Shown: positions 11,899 through 21,919 of the stretch, one piece after another
Position numbering within the stretch: position 1 is the stretch's first letter
Layout: every line of letters begins with the position of its first letter
Assembly: GCA_025449115.1 (NCBI GenBank)
Contig: JAHLKC010000012.1
Span: forward strand, 62,001 to 126,000
From: Chytridium lagenaria
Lineage: Eukaryota; Chytridiomycota; Chytridiomycetes; Chytridiales; Chytridiaceae
DNA: 64,000 nucleotides
Direction: 5' to 3'
The notes under the pieces: model-generated
Database searches by the model: none
Told to the model about the DNA's origin: nothing
The model's input: only the letters and a program-made list of their open reading frames with translations
Position numbers and translations under genes: made by a program

Positions 11899-12081
11899 TT
11901 AACACATATTGAATTTAATAGTAATCGCAATGATCGCGATAACGTCAACAAATCGGACACGTCGCGCTTCAAGGCCCATCATGTCTGCAGTAGTTAAGAT
12001 AATTAGCAATAACATACAATTGAAATTAAACGCGTCAGACTTTATAGGTTTTAACGTGTTTTTCAGCAAGCGCATAGCTTT
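11899..12081 (-). pseudogene. Fragment related to the polytopic membrane protein at 13662-14768
   Basis: A short minus-strand frame ending at a TAA (11899-11901) reads MMGLEARRVRFVDVIAII and has a hydrophobic stretch (CMLLLLIIL) just before it. The intact gene at 13662-14768 has VIGVEARRVLLIETLAIV preceded by TMLSILMF. The shared LEARRV/VEARRV box with flanking helices suggests a leftover piece of a duplicated copy. It is too short to be a working transporter or receptor. Alternative: chance similarity in hydrophobic sequence. Confidence 0.35.
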
Positions 12082-12369
12082 TGTTGCTGTGGTCAGGCGA
12101 CGCAGTCACCCAGATGGTCCAGAGTCCAGACCGTTCATGTTGTGTTATTGCATCAGACCAAGCAAAAGGCGGCGGTGTTTAAAATTTTATCCCAGTAGTT
12201 CATGGTTGCGGAGCTTTGGGCGGGAATGTTGAGGCTTGCATGGTAATTGATGAAGGTTGACGAATCGGGGCATTGCACGAGGCGGCCATCTGAACTCAGA
12301 TGGGACGCGCGTCATCAATTCCGTTCGGAGCTCTGCTGAGAAGGTGCGTCGGAGTATGAATGAACGGTG

Positions 12370-12376
12370 TATAAAA
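12370..12376 (+). promoter_or_regulatory. TATA box of the hairpin-array transcript
   Basis: TATAAAAGGCC begins at 12370, a near-consensus TATA box. It lies about 107 bases before the first hairpin and would set a transcription start near 12400. No protein gene follows within 450 bases; only a 9-codon frame (12461-12490) overlaps the first hairpin. Confidence 0.45.
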
Positions 12377-12476
12377 GGCCGTGCTGTGCTATGCCGAATT
12401 CTTCATATTCTTTCCACTTTCCTCATTATAATCCCACCTTCAACTCCCCCTACATCGACTATGAGCTTCCAGAAAC

Positions 12477-12550
12477 GTTCAGGGGATTGAGTATGTTAAG
12501 GCTCTGCACCATTTCAGCTCAGACCCTCAGCATACGCCTTCACCTGCACG
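12477..12550 (+). repeat. Hairpin unit 1
   Basis: 5' arm 12477-12506, loop 12507-12519, 3' arm 12520-12549. Mismatches at stem positions 3, 8, 11, 12, 14, 22 and 26; position 20 is a G-U wobble. Confidence 0.7.
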
Positions 12551-12594
12551 CCCCTCCCCACCTCATCTAACCCTCACCTCACCATACTGCCTCC

Positions 12595-12668
12595 GTTCAG
12601 GGGATTGAGTATGTTAAGGCTCTGCTTGCTTTGAAGTTAGACCCTCAACATACCCCTTAACCTGCACG
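12595..12668 (+). repeat. Hairpin unit 2
   Basis: 5' arm 12595-12624, loop 12625-12637, 3' arm 12638-12667. The central GTATGTT/AACATAC block pairs perfectly here; mismatches at stem positions 3, 8, 9, 11, 12, 14, 22 and 26. Confidence 0.7.
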
Positions 12669-12703
12669 GGTTACCAGTGCAATCACACGCCCTATAACCA
12701 CTT

Positions 12704-12783
12704 GTTCAGGGGATTGAGTATGTTAAGGCTCTGACTGCTACTACTTTGCAGATACACCCTCAGCATAGTCCATCACCTGCACG
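12704..12783 (+). repeat. Hairpin unit 3
   Basis: 5' arm 12704-12733, loop 12734-12752 (longer than in the other units), 3' arm 12753-12782. Mismatches at stem positions 3, 8, 12, 15, 22, 26 and 28; positions 11 and 14, open in units 1 and 2, pair here. Confidence 0.7.
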
Positions 12784-12843
12784 AGCATCAGCTGTCGTCT
12801 CTGAGCGTTTAGTTGGGGAATATCTGTACCCATCTTGCATCAG

Positions 12844-12849
12844 AAATAA
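12844..12849 (+). terminator. Possible polyadenylation signal after the hairpin array
   Basis: AATAAA about 60 bases after the last hairpin, on the same strand as the upstream TATA box. Consistent with a short polyadenylated non-coding transcript of roughly 450-480 bases. Confidence 0.35.
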
Positions 12850-13661
12850 AAGTGAAACTTAATCCATCAAACGATATTCCTATTATTTAAACATGCTTCT
12901 CCTAAGACTTGATAAATTAGTTCCTTGTTGCTTTCATATGCATTTATGACTTAATGGGAACATTTGGTCTGGTAGATATCCTTGACCCTTCCAAAACTTT
13001 TTCTGGGACAACAACCATCAATTATGCCTTGCCCGCAAAGCCGTCCGCATCAACCCAGCACCTAATCAAACAAGAAATCTCCATCTCTCTGTCGATGCCA
13101 AATGACTACAAGTTATAATCTCTGCCGGCTGCATCGGGGTTGTGATAGAAAGTTAGAAATTTTATAAGATCGGGGCCATGGATTATAGCTTCATGATCAA
13201 GGCATGGGTTTTTATAAAGCATTGAAACATTCTCGAGCAAAACCTCGCAAGTTCTAATATGAATCTTTATTTTACACTCTTACACTAAACTTTCAATGTC
13301 GTCCATCGATATCTCCGTTTCTGTGTCACAGTGCTGTCCGCCATAAAGCTTGAGGAGGCCGGTAAACAGGGTTGTTGAGAAAAAGGAAGATATTCTTTGG
13401 AAATGCGGAAGGTAGGATGCGAAATGTTAGAAAGTATTGATGTTGTATGGGTATTGGATGTATGCGTATAATCGTTAATAGAAATGCGTCAGGCCGAGAA
13501 TGGTTTTGCTTTTTTCGTTGCAACAGTGTCATCCTTCCTTTCCTTTCACTTATCCCTACTGCCATGCGCTCTACCCAACGTTTTTTAAAAGGTTTTCTAT
13601 GAAGTCACCACTCCTCCCAATTCGTCAAACGAGCCAATCGACTAGTGTATTATCTATAATA
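12850..13661. other. Intergenic region, nothing recognised
   Basis: No supported gene. A 79-codon minus-strand open frame (13565-13326) has no recognisable domain and no family-like composition. The region is AT-rich and should contain the 3' end of the membrane-protein gene that stops at 13662. Confidence 0.4.
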
Positions 13662-14768
13662 TTAATGGGGTCTTTCTAATAAATGATGATGCACGTAATA
13701 CTCATCGACAAGACGCCTTTCCCTTTCCTTCCACATCCACAACATTGCAGCACCCGGCCCAACCACAACAGATCCCATAGCGATAAACAGAACATTGAGA
13801 CCCCCCTCAACGTAATCATGAGCGGCATTCATCATTAGAACTATAAAAGATGAGACGATGGCAAGGGTCTCAATGAGGAGAACACGCCGTGCTTCAACCC
13901 CGATCACGTCAATAACCATGAAATCATTCATAGGTGCGAACATCAAAATCGAAAGCATCGTCCAATGTGTTAACGCGAGAAAGCCAGAGAAAAATGTAAA
14001 GGATACGATGACTTGTTCCGATCCACGTGGTCTGCTGAACCGAACGGTTTCGCTTTCCACCCCGTTACGTTCTTGTATATGTGAGAAAACGAGAACGTCT
14101 AACAGCGACGTTATGAGCGCTGGAACTGCCATTAACACGGTTATACACTCAACCCCAACATTAACAACATCGTCTAAATCCACCTTTGTTAAAAAGCCCA
14201 CCGCCGAAGCAATAATCCCGGCCCCGCACATCCCCAACGCAACGCAGGTCGCAGCTCTGACACTCGATGTCCGCAACGACCCAATCCTCTGAAAACTCAT
14301 CCCTACGATACGTCGAAACGAAGAGCTCTTATACCGAAAATGTCTTGGAATTGACGACACAGCCAACATTGCAGGAAACCATAGCAATGGGAGGACGATG
14401 CCGTGCCCGAACGTGAATGCGAGAAGAGCCAGCGGTGTATGCCAATGCAGAAGAGGGGGTGCGCCAAGACGGTATGATTCGATAAGGGAGATGAGGACCC
14501 AACTTGATAAGGTTGTGAGGTGGAGGTTGGAGGAAAGATTTAGGAGGTTTGAAGGGTATTGAGTGTTGGGATTGGTAATGGGGGACCCATGGATAGATCT
14601 TGAAGGGAGAGCGGATTTTAGGGCTGTGCGGATCAGACAGAGGAGGTGGGAGGGGAGTGGAGAGGTGGGAGAGCATGAGGATTGAAGGGTTGATGTGGGA
14701 AGAATGGAGAGTATGCGTGCTGTTAGGATGGCGATGGCGAGGAGCGCACCGATAGCCGCGATCCTCAT
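13662..14768 (-). CDS. Polytopic membrane protein of unknown family
   Basis: An uninterrupted 368-codon frame from ATG 14768 to TAA 13662. It begins with a hydrophobic segment (IGALLAIAILTARILSIL), then about seven more helices: LSSWVLISLIES, LALLAFTFGHGIVLPLL, CVALGMCGAGIIASAVGFL, CITVLMAVPALITSLLDVLVF, IVSFTFFSGFLALTHW, ETLAIVSSFIVLMMN and LFIAMGSVVVGPGAAMLWMW. A loop with many Arg/Ser (FRRIVGMSFQRIGSLRTSS) lies between helices 3 and 4. It ends with a short charged tail (WKERERRLVDEYYVHHH). No transporter signature or GPCR motif was recognised. Part of it resembles the fragment at 11899-12081. Lack of introns is unusual here. Confidence 0.6.
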   Translation of the reverse strand: MRIAAIGALLAIAILTARILSILPTSTLQSSCSPTSPLPSHLLCLIRTALKSALPSRSIHGSPITNPNTQYPSNLLNLSSNLHLTTLSSWVLISLIESYRLGAPPLLHWHTPLALLAFTFGHGIVLPLLWFPAMLAVSSIPRHFRYKSSSFRRIVGMSFQRIGSLRTSSVRAATCVALGMCGAGIIASAVGFLTKVDLDDVVNVGVECITVLMAVPALITSLLDVLVFSHIQERNGVESETVRFSRPRGSEQVIVSFTFFSGFLALTHWTMLSILMFAPMNDFMVIDVIGVEARRVLLIETLAIVSSFIVLMMNAAHDYVEGGLNVLFIAMGSVVVGPGAAMLWMWKERERRLVDEYYVHHHLLERPH

Positions 14769-15113
14769 CTTGATGGTTGAGGCCTCTTGGAAGTCGGGAT
14801 AATTTTGTCAAAGAAAGAACACGGTTAAACCAGTGACCGCGCCCGAAAGGTTAGGACTAATGACGATGTGAAAGAACGGCAAGTGCAGGGCATATGAGAA
14901 TCCGTAATATCATTCATGTTGAATTACCACCTCTTCCACCAAACCTGCAAGTGATGCTTCAATGGATTTTGCTTTCCTCTGAGTGTTCATGGGTCCTTCA
15001 TTAATTAATTTCGTGGCGACTCCATGAAATGCCATTACTTATAAAACGGCGACGCGCTACTCTTTCCCAGAATAACTAAAACAGCATAACTACCTCCTCA
15101 TCATATTAAGGAT
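14769..15113. promoter_or_regulatory. Divergent promoter region with TATA box
   Basis: Lies between divergent starts at 14768 (minus) and 15114 (plus). A TATAAAACGG element near 15041 fits the plus-strand gene, about 73 bases before its ATG. No gene seen. Confidence 0.4.
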
Positions 15114-16144
15114 CATGGGCACTTTCGATCATATCGCCGCTCAAGAATACACCCCGTCGAGGCCACCAAACAAGTACCTGGACGTTGGGTGTTCATCCCG
15201 ACAATGTCACAGACACTGCGGACAAGGCGGACGATGCGGATGACACATCATCTATTTCGTCGATGTCATCCATTTCATCAATATCTTCTTCCGAGTCTTC
15301 TGACAGCGACGAGATTACCAAGACTCGCAAACAAAAGGAGAATGCTGGTGGCAAGCGTGGCGCCTTCTTCTCTTTTGGAAAAACCGGGCCCATTTTGGTA
15401 TTCGGAAATGATGGCGCACGAATGCCTCCGATGCCTCCGATGCCTCCTATGCCTCCTATGCCTCCTGTGCCTCCTATGCCTCCTATGCCGCGTTTGCCGT
15501 CTATGCCTTCATGCCCTCCATGCATTCTACGCCTCCAATTGCCCCAATTCGCCCAAGCCCTTCTACACCCCCACCAACATACATGCACTTCCACCCAGCT
15601 CCCACACCTCCCGTCTTCAACTTCCCCGCGCCTCCCCAAGCTCCACTTCCACCTCCTCACTACTACCACCACGCATCTAAAGCCTCAAGCATCACCACAA
15701 GCAAATCGCTCGTCAACAAAGGCGTATGGCGCGGCAAGAGCGCCGCATGCAAAAGAAGACGGAAAATGTAGCTGGAATCGAAGGTGCAGAAGAATGGAAG
15801 GATGGAATGAGAGAGTTTCAGAAAGGGATGGAAGAGTTTAGAGAAAAGATGGGAGAGGTGGCGGTGGTTTTAAAAGGGGTTGTTGGGATTTGGTGGGTGG
15901 GATATTAGGTGCTCCAGACTTAGAAATGAAGGAGAAAAAGGAGGATGGGAACGATAGGAAGGACGAAAAAAAGGAAGATTCGAAGAAGATGGAGGAAAAG
16001 GGGGAGAAGGAGGGTAGGAGGGTCGTGATTTTTGAGAAGGACGATAAAAAACGACCCCATATTGTAGGCCGTCAACGTGGTCTTGTAATTCGCTTGTATT
16101 CTTTGCACATCCTCTGCACATCCTACTTATCATCGTCTAGTTGA
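15114..16144 (+). CDS. Low-complexity protein: acidic/Ser-rich start, Met-Pro-Pro repeats, charged C-terminus; several frame changes
   Basis: From ATG 15114 the likely order is a short N-terminus, an Asp/Ser-rich block (TADKADDADDTSSISSMSS), a Met-Pro-Pro repeat, a Pro-rich block (PPIAPIRPSPSTPPP and onwards), a charged, probably helical region (ERRMQKKTENVAGIEGAEEW) and a Lys/Glu-rich tail ending at 16144. These blocks sit in different frames: changes are needed near 15175, 15510, 15725 and 15890. Only the last is at a clear base run (GGG at 15888); the others are uncertain in position. The composition on either side is continuous, so I read them as indels in one gene rather than four genes. 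No domain is recognised. A TATA box precedes the start. Confidence 0.4.
15422..15493 (+). repeat. 9-base tandem repeat encoding Met-Pro-Pro
   Basis: Eight consecutive units of ATGCCTCCN, with one GTGCCTCCT and a final variant ATGCCGCGT. Encodes a run of MPP tripeptides in the gene at 15114. Confidence 0.85.
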
Positions 16145-16399
16145 AGTTTCTATCTTTTCGTTTGTTTACGGTTATGCACATTGCCAGACCTCTTAAAATA
16201 AAGAAACATCTAAAAAAGAAAAATAGGTGGTATGGTATTGGTTCGTAAATACCATTCGTAGCAGAACGTTGTTTTTGATTGTGATGCGTGCAATTACAAA
16301 AATATATTGGTGATAGGATTCAAACGCACTAGGTTGGCCCTTCATGCTTCCGCGTCCTCTTTAACGCTGTCATCACATTCTGAAACGTTGTCCATGGCG

Positions 16400-17862
16400 T
16401 TATCCACCTCTAGGAGGTCTTACTCCAGTTGGAGACACTTCCATTGGCCTATCTTTCACAATTCGCGTCAAGGTCTCTGCCGAAAACTTGATATACTCCA
16501 TGTCTTTCAACCGTTTTCCGATGAACTGCCGAGACATTTGAGAAAGAACTTCGTTTGGTATATTGCCCTCCTCTGCAACGAGGTCATCGCAGTCATCACG
16601 AGTAAAGCCAGCAACGGCATAAGGGATTTCGGAGCGGACGTCGAGAAGTTTTTCAGTCAAAGAATCTGGTGATGCGGAGTCGATGAGAATAGAGAGTTTG
16701 TGCGTGATCTTCACAGGATCGTAATCAATTGTAGGCTCTAATGAGAGTGAGAGAGGTAGCGCGAATGTGACCTGCATATTAAAAACAATCAGCAAGACCG
16801 TACCATTAGCGGTAAGCTTTCCTACCGTTTTATCGTTAAATTCTCCCGGAAAGTCTTCAAGGTAACTTCCAACCTCCAAACTCCGTTCCCTTTTTACTTT
16901 CGTATGCAACCACTCTTTCGTTTCCGTCAGCATCACCGTGACGGACGCCACGCCTCTCTCTAATTTCCCATCCATCGATAAAAGGTCAAGAAGAGCGCTA
17001 AAGGCCGCATATCCCCCAAGGCTCCAACCCCACTCAAGATCTCCCATCTCCACCGGAACCCTTTCGCTGACACCCCTGATCTCTTGACTTTCCTCTCACC
17101 GGTCCCTATCACCCGCGATACGGCATCCGGATGAAATTTCGGCCAAGGTATTGGTACCGTCTCCACAACTTCTTTGTTTTCAAACGTCCCCGCGAATCTC
17201 GCTACAGCACGAAGTTGGTAATGGACGCCGAGCTTGACGAGATTGTTTTTTGGAGAAAGAGCCTCAGCTGAGGATGGGGTCATATCAGCTGCAGGGGGCA
17301 GATCGGCGGCTTCTTCAGCTGTCATGTCGAAGCGAAATTTGACCTCCACCGAGCCGAAGCCTTTAGGGACGCCGAGATGGATTGGCGACGATGATGATGC
17401 GTGTGAAGAAAGGGATACGGATGAGCTCGAGGCATATGGTGGTAAGACTAAGGGTGGTCGTTCAGAAAGACTGGGTGTAGATTTGAAGTGGGAGATATGA
17501 TGGGTATGAGGACGAACGCTTGCATCCGTCGACATATCCGAGAGCTTCACCGGCACAGCCAGTTCAATCAGTACCCGCTTCATCGCCACAAGTTCGTAAT
17601 CATCCGTGTTTACATCATCCTTTTTCTTGTCCTTTGTCTCGGCCTTTTCCGTTGACGGTTGTTCAGGAACAGCGGGAAACGTTACTTTGCCTTCAAAGTG
17701 AACTGCCAAGCTCTCAAGCTTGGGAACCCGATTCTGTGGGAAAAGGATCTGGATGGTCCCTGTGATTGCGACAGGTTTGAAGACGAGGCCCGGATGGCCC
17801 AAAACAAAACCATCGCCAGAAGTGGCCTTTCCTGCAGTTACTGGCAAAATCCGCAAACTCAT
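16400..17862 (-). CDS. Alpha-arrestin (arrestin-related trafficking adaptor)
   Basis: From ATG 17862 the N-terminal arrestin fold is recognisable: LVFKPVAITGTIQILFPQ, then VHYQLRAVARFAG and ETVPIPWPKFHPD; the C-terminal fold has VTVMLTETKEW and FALPLSLSLEPTIDYDPV. A linker contains VLPPYASS, an LPxY motif of the kind that recruits Nedd4/Rsp5 ubiquitin ligases through WW domains, and a Ser-rich stretch. Such proteins mark membrane transporters for endocytosis. The two arrestin halves are in different frames; a run of four C at 17073-17076 (plus strand) lies where SGVS should become SGGVSERVP, and one more base restores a single protein. A 54-nt in-frame intron (16825-16772) is likely, since removing it gives NDKTVTFALP. 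Only about 230 bases separate its start from the nucleotidyltransferase gene end. Confidence 0.75.
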
Positions 17863-18090
17863 ACGAAAAAAAAAACAAACAACTGAAAAAACGACGGCCG
17901 TGGGTTCGACGCAATGGCCAAAAGCAATGATATTCTTAAGTCTCTACCTGCAAAGCAAAATAAACCATATAAATATGAAAAACAAATCGAAATGTAAAAT
18001 ACAAAAACAGAAGAGGTTTAGCGATAAAAAGGTGCTGCAATTCAGGCTCGCAGAACAAAAACCCCAAAAAATAAAATATGCAAAGATATT

Positions 18091-21000
18091 TTAAAGGTTC
18101 CCGCCCCGATTCCGTTGCTTTGGATCGCTTCGAACTTTCTTGGGAACAAAGTCCTTGAGTTTTTCAGCTGGATGATTTTCGTTGGGCAGTAGAGCCTCTG
18201 CTGATCCAATAGAAGCCACATCAACCTTATCATCTACCCAAGGCTCTTTAATACGATCAGGCGGATGAGTCAGACTTTGAGAAAGTCCATCTTGCTTCAA
18301 ACCGTACGGAATTTTATCCGCAGCTTTCTTCCCATAGCCAGGCTTCCCGCTTCTGGCAACCTCAGGGACTGTGGCAGGAATAGCCGCCCCGTCATACGAA
18401 GGTCTCCGACCAGGTGTTGTTGCTCCTCTGTCCTGAGATCGTCTTCGAATAGGAACGGGAGCATTGCCCCATGCATCCCGAGCGCGTGACGGAGGAGAAA
18501 CGGAGTCAGTGGATGATCCCGCTGAAGCCTGGCGAACAGAATGATTACGCGTCGGCCCTCCACTCGACGCCTTCCTCCCATCCGTTTTAGCTTGATTTTT
18601 CAAGTTTGGCGTAGATTTGACATGACGTGTAATGGATATGTTCAAGTCTACGCTGGATGTCGATATAGAGAAATCCTCTTTGACTTCGGTAGGCATGCTA
18701 GGACGGCGTACGGTTTTAGGAGAAAGCGGAACACCAGTCTCCTGAATCGCCGAGAGTTGCTGGAAAGAAGGAGATGTCGAGCGCATCCCTCCCGCATTCC
18801 GTTCCAAAGATCGATCAGACCGCAAGCTGGAGCGGCGTTGCAAAGACTGCTTGGGAGAGGGTTCTGTTGCCGCAGACGCCACTTGGGGAATGTTACCAAA
18901 TGATTTTGCGTTCCTATTGGCGGTATTTTTTGCAGGCTGCATCTTCGGTTCGGTAGTTCCCAGCATAACCGTATCGACCGATTTTGATGGTTTACCTTGA
19001 GAGGCTTGCGGTGGGTTTAAAGAGAGAACAGGTGTCGACATTTTCCCGGCACGCGACCGAGAGAGCGATCTCTTCTTTTTGTCCTTGCCGTTTCCTCCCT
19101 CCTGTCGCGCCGGCCTGTCTTCATGGCCCTCATTCATAATAGCACGAGGTCGATCTGACTTAGATGCATCCTCGCTTTCGCCTTTCAATCGTGAAGATTT
19201 CTCAAAAATGGTTCTCCAAGACTGATCAACATTCTCCAGGTTTCCATCTTCTGTATACTGGATGCTAGAATTGGCTAAAATTCTCGCCGCTCGTCGAAAT
19301 TCATTAAGAACCGGGGGAATCTAATGGATTTAGATATAGCTCTCATAAAGTTCAACCTCTTCAACCATCCCAGTAGTATTACGATCCAGCTAATATAATT
19401 ATAATTAATCTAAAATGAAACTTTATACCTGAAAGGGATCTTCGACAATGAGCGCCGCATCCAGCACTTTGTCTCGTTTCAAAGGAGTAGGGACATAATC
19501 AAGCACAGTGCCTTTTCGCACAGACACCACACGATCTGGCCTATACTCGTAATCCCACCCATAATAATGCATAAACCCATAAAAGAGCATGATAACTGTT
19601 GGTCCGAGCCCATCTGCTGTGATCCTTGGATATTCCTTCAGGTCAGGATGATCCAGATTATCCACGTAAGATATATCCCATGTTACCATGCCTTGAACCG
19701 TCTCAATAAAGGCGCTTTCAGCTTCAATCTCCTTTTCTTTGCTGCTGGCAGCAGCGGTTTCTCCGGCTGTCTCCAAATCTTGGGAATTCTCGGAATTTTT
19801 TGTTTTCCGAGCTGAGGTAAATATAAATAGAAGTCGGCTGAAAAATAGATTATTTGATGGTAAAACAAACCTTTATCATTGTCTTTGAAACGGTAATGGT
19901 TAAACTTTCTGTTTTTGATCCTTGGTCTTTCTTGCACCCTTGTCGTCAACCATTTTCTCTCCGGAGCGCTATAAAGCTCTTGAAGAGATGGCAAAAATCC
20001 TCGGATCTGGAGAAAATTAATCACCATTAAGGCGTATGCGTATGATGATAAGGTTCCTTCATGTTCGTTAAAAACAGCCTATAAATCAACAACCCACCTC
20101 CTCCCGAGGGATTATTAATCTCACGTGCTTTTGCCCAATGTTTAATCAGCATTATCAAGGGATGAACGCGAGGATCAAGACTAAGATACGTCGATATCAA
20201 CTTTGAGTTTTGGATACCAAGCATGTTTCCAACATTCACGTCGCAAGATAATTTCAGGAAAGGATCGACGAACTTGCATATAGGAACGCGTGCATGAGCA
20301 ATAACAGTAACCTTCACCATGCCCGCTGCTCGAAGTATCTTTCCCAGATTATACATATTCGAGATCGGATGGTCCTGCGGATTACCAGTTCCTGGGACTT
20401 CTAAAGTAACCTGAGTTTTATATTGAAGGACTGATTTAATACTTCGGAATGAATGAAATAATCGCATTATCAGTAAATAAGACTCACATCTACGTCAGAT
20501 CCAATGTTTCCAAGACCTGTTACGGAAGAACCAAAGAGATGAGCTTTGACACCAGCTCCATGATAAGACCTATTGATGATATTTTGAAGTTTCTTTAAAA
20601 ATTCATAACGAGTCTGCAGGAAGCCTGGTGGTTGTTCTAGTATCTAATTTATGAAATTAGCAGAGGAAGAAATAATAAAACGAAGCATATTTAATACAAG
20701 AAGAAGGCAACGGAGATTCCCGTTAGTCAAATTGACGTTAAAATACTGACCTTTAAAAGTGTTGACGCTGACTGCGTTACAACACTAATAAACGCTTGAG
20801 AAAGAAATAGCGGTGGCGGCGGGTCCTGATCGTGCACTCTCAACCTCTCCAAATTTGCAAGCTTCCGCGACTGTTGAAACTTAGCTTCGGCTGCCGCCCT
20901 CCGCGATTTCACTTCAGTTCGCCTCTCTTCCAGGGCTTTGTTAAGCTCCGCCACCATTTCATCCAAAGACCCTTCGAGTTTATGTGACTTCAACATTTGT

Positions 21001-21743
21001 GGAGTGATGACTTTGGGGATGGCGAGCTTGACAAAGTCCGGAAGAGTATCAATGGCTTTCATGGCACTGTCGGTTGCTTTGACGGCTTGCGCCAGCCACG
21101 GATAGTTTCTCCGCTTCCTATCCTCGACAACGTCCAATTCATAATATTCAACCTTGCCATCGGCACTTGCCAGTGCAACAGGAAGAATGCAGCTAGCAAT
21201 GACGCGCCGGAGATAAACATTATCCAGAAGGTCGGTTGGTTCAAACTTCTTTGAAATAGTAGGTTTTGTGTTGGCATCTAAAGCGTTTGGAACAAGCGGT
21301 GAATCGACCTCTGGAGCAGGGGTGGGAAGAGAGCTTTGAGGGTAGCCTTCGTCATCACCAGGCCCGCTCAATCCTACTTTTCCAGCGGTTTCCTTTTTTA
21401 CAGGGCTGAGTGAGCGTGAATACACACTAGAGTTGTCGTCCTGCTGGCAGGCGTTCAACAACTCGACTCCTCCCTCCTTTAAAATAGCCATATATTCCTC
21501 TTGAATACGAGCGCTTAAAGAATCTATGCCCATCAACATGTTTTCTTCCGGCGCAAGCTCTTTCAAAGACAGCGAGAGTATGATGGACGCCAGCTTTGTC
21601 GGAATAAGAATATCCGGATGCGATTTCTGCCCACCCTTATGCTTGTGCGGACGGTACCGATCTCTGCCTCTGTTTCTCCATCCTTCACCGTGCTGGCCAT
21701 TCGCATTTGCTGGAGGTTGGGTCGCTGCAACGTTGGCAGACAT
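18091..21743 (-). CDS. Terminal nucleotidyltransferase (Cid1/TUTase/Trf-type poly(A)/poly(U) polymerase)
   Basis: Seven exons: 21743-20751, 20643-20488, 20410-20098, 20056-19871, 19811-19429, 19389-19357 and 19320-18091; they sum to 1,097 codons with no frame break. Exon 2 has the polymerase-beta-superfamily signature GSSVTGLGNIGSDVD with two of the catalytic aspartates; KLSCDVNVGN supplies the third. The central domain follows with IKHWAKAREINNPSGGGT and LSSYAYALMVINFLQ, and the PAP-associated part ends DPFQLDRNTT and EFRRAARILANS. About 300 residues before the core and 400 after it are Ser/Arg/Pro-rich and probably disordered (KKKRSLSRSR). Enzymes of this family add A or U tails to RNAs; the fission-yeast members Cid12 and Cid16 act in Argonaute pathways. 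Here the gene starts 177 bases after an Argonaute gene on the same strand. Confidence 0.85.
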
Positions 21744-21919
21744 GCTTTTGGGTGGTTCGGATCGTCCAACCAAATTCTTGGAATTTTTTTTTGTATCTTT
21801 AAAAAACGGTATATTAAATATACGAATGCGATATTTCTTAATAACAACGATATTTGAGGGTAATCTAGATCAGCTAAAAACCCAAAGAGAAGCTAGCAGA
21901 GCCTTAACATCAGCCCACC

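Larger units (their letters stand above)
12477..12783 (+). ncRNA. Tandem array of three miRNA-precursor-like hairpins
   Basis: Three units start at 12477, 12595 and 12704. Their first 30 bases are identical (beginning GTTCAGGGGATTGAG and ending AAGGCTCTG), and their ends share ACCCTCARCATA and ACCTGCACG. In each unit the 5' 30 bases pair with the 30 bases ending at CTGCAC in one unbroken register with no bulge: 23, 22 and 23 of 30 positions pair, counting one, one and two G-U wobbles. The same four positions (3, 8, 22, 26) are mismatched in all three. Loops are 13, 13 and 19 bases and unrelated. The spacers of 44 and 35 bases are not conserved. A TATA box lies upstream and AATAAA downstream, so a polymerase II primary transcript is plausible. 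Fungal milRNA or another structured regulatory RNA is inferred; no expression is known. Confidence 0.6.

Noticed and set aside
12477..12783. CRISPR-like array (three regularly spaced repeats)
   Set aside because: The genome is eukaryotic, spacing is uneven, and conservation covers two arms of a hairpin with a variable loop rather than a simple direct repeat.
12477..12783. tRNA genes or 8-nt micro-exons (TTCAG|GGGATTGA|GTATGT pattern)
   Set aside because: No cloverleaf, anticodon arm or T-loop consensus. The splice-site-like TTCAG and GTATGT are explained better by one continuous stem, and no coding sequence joins through them.
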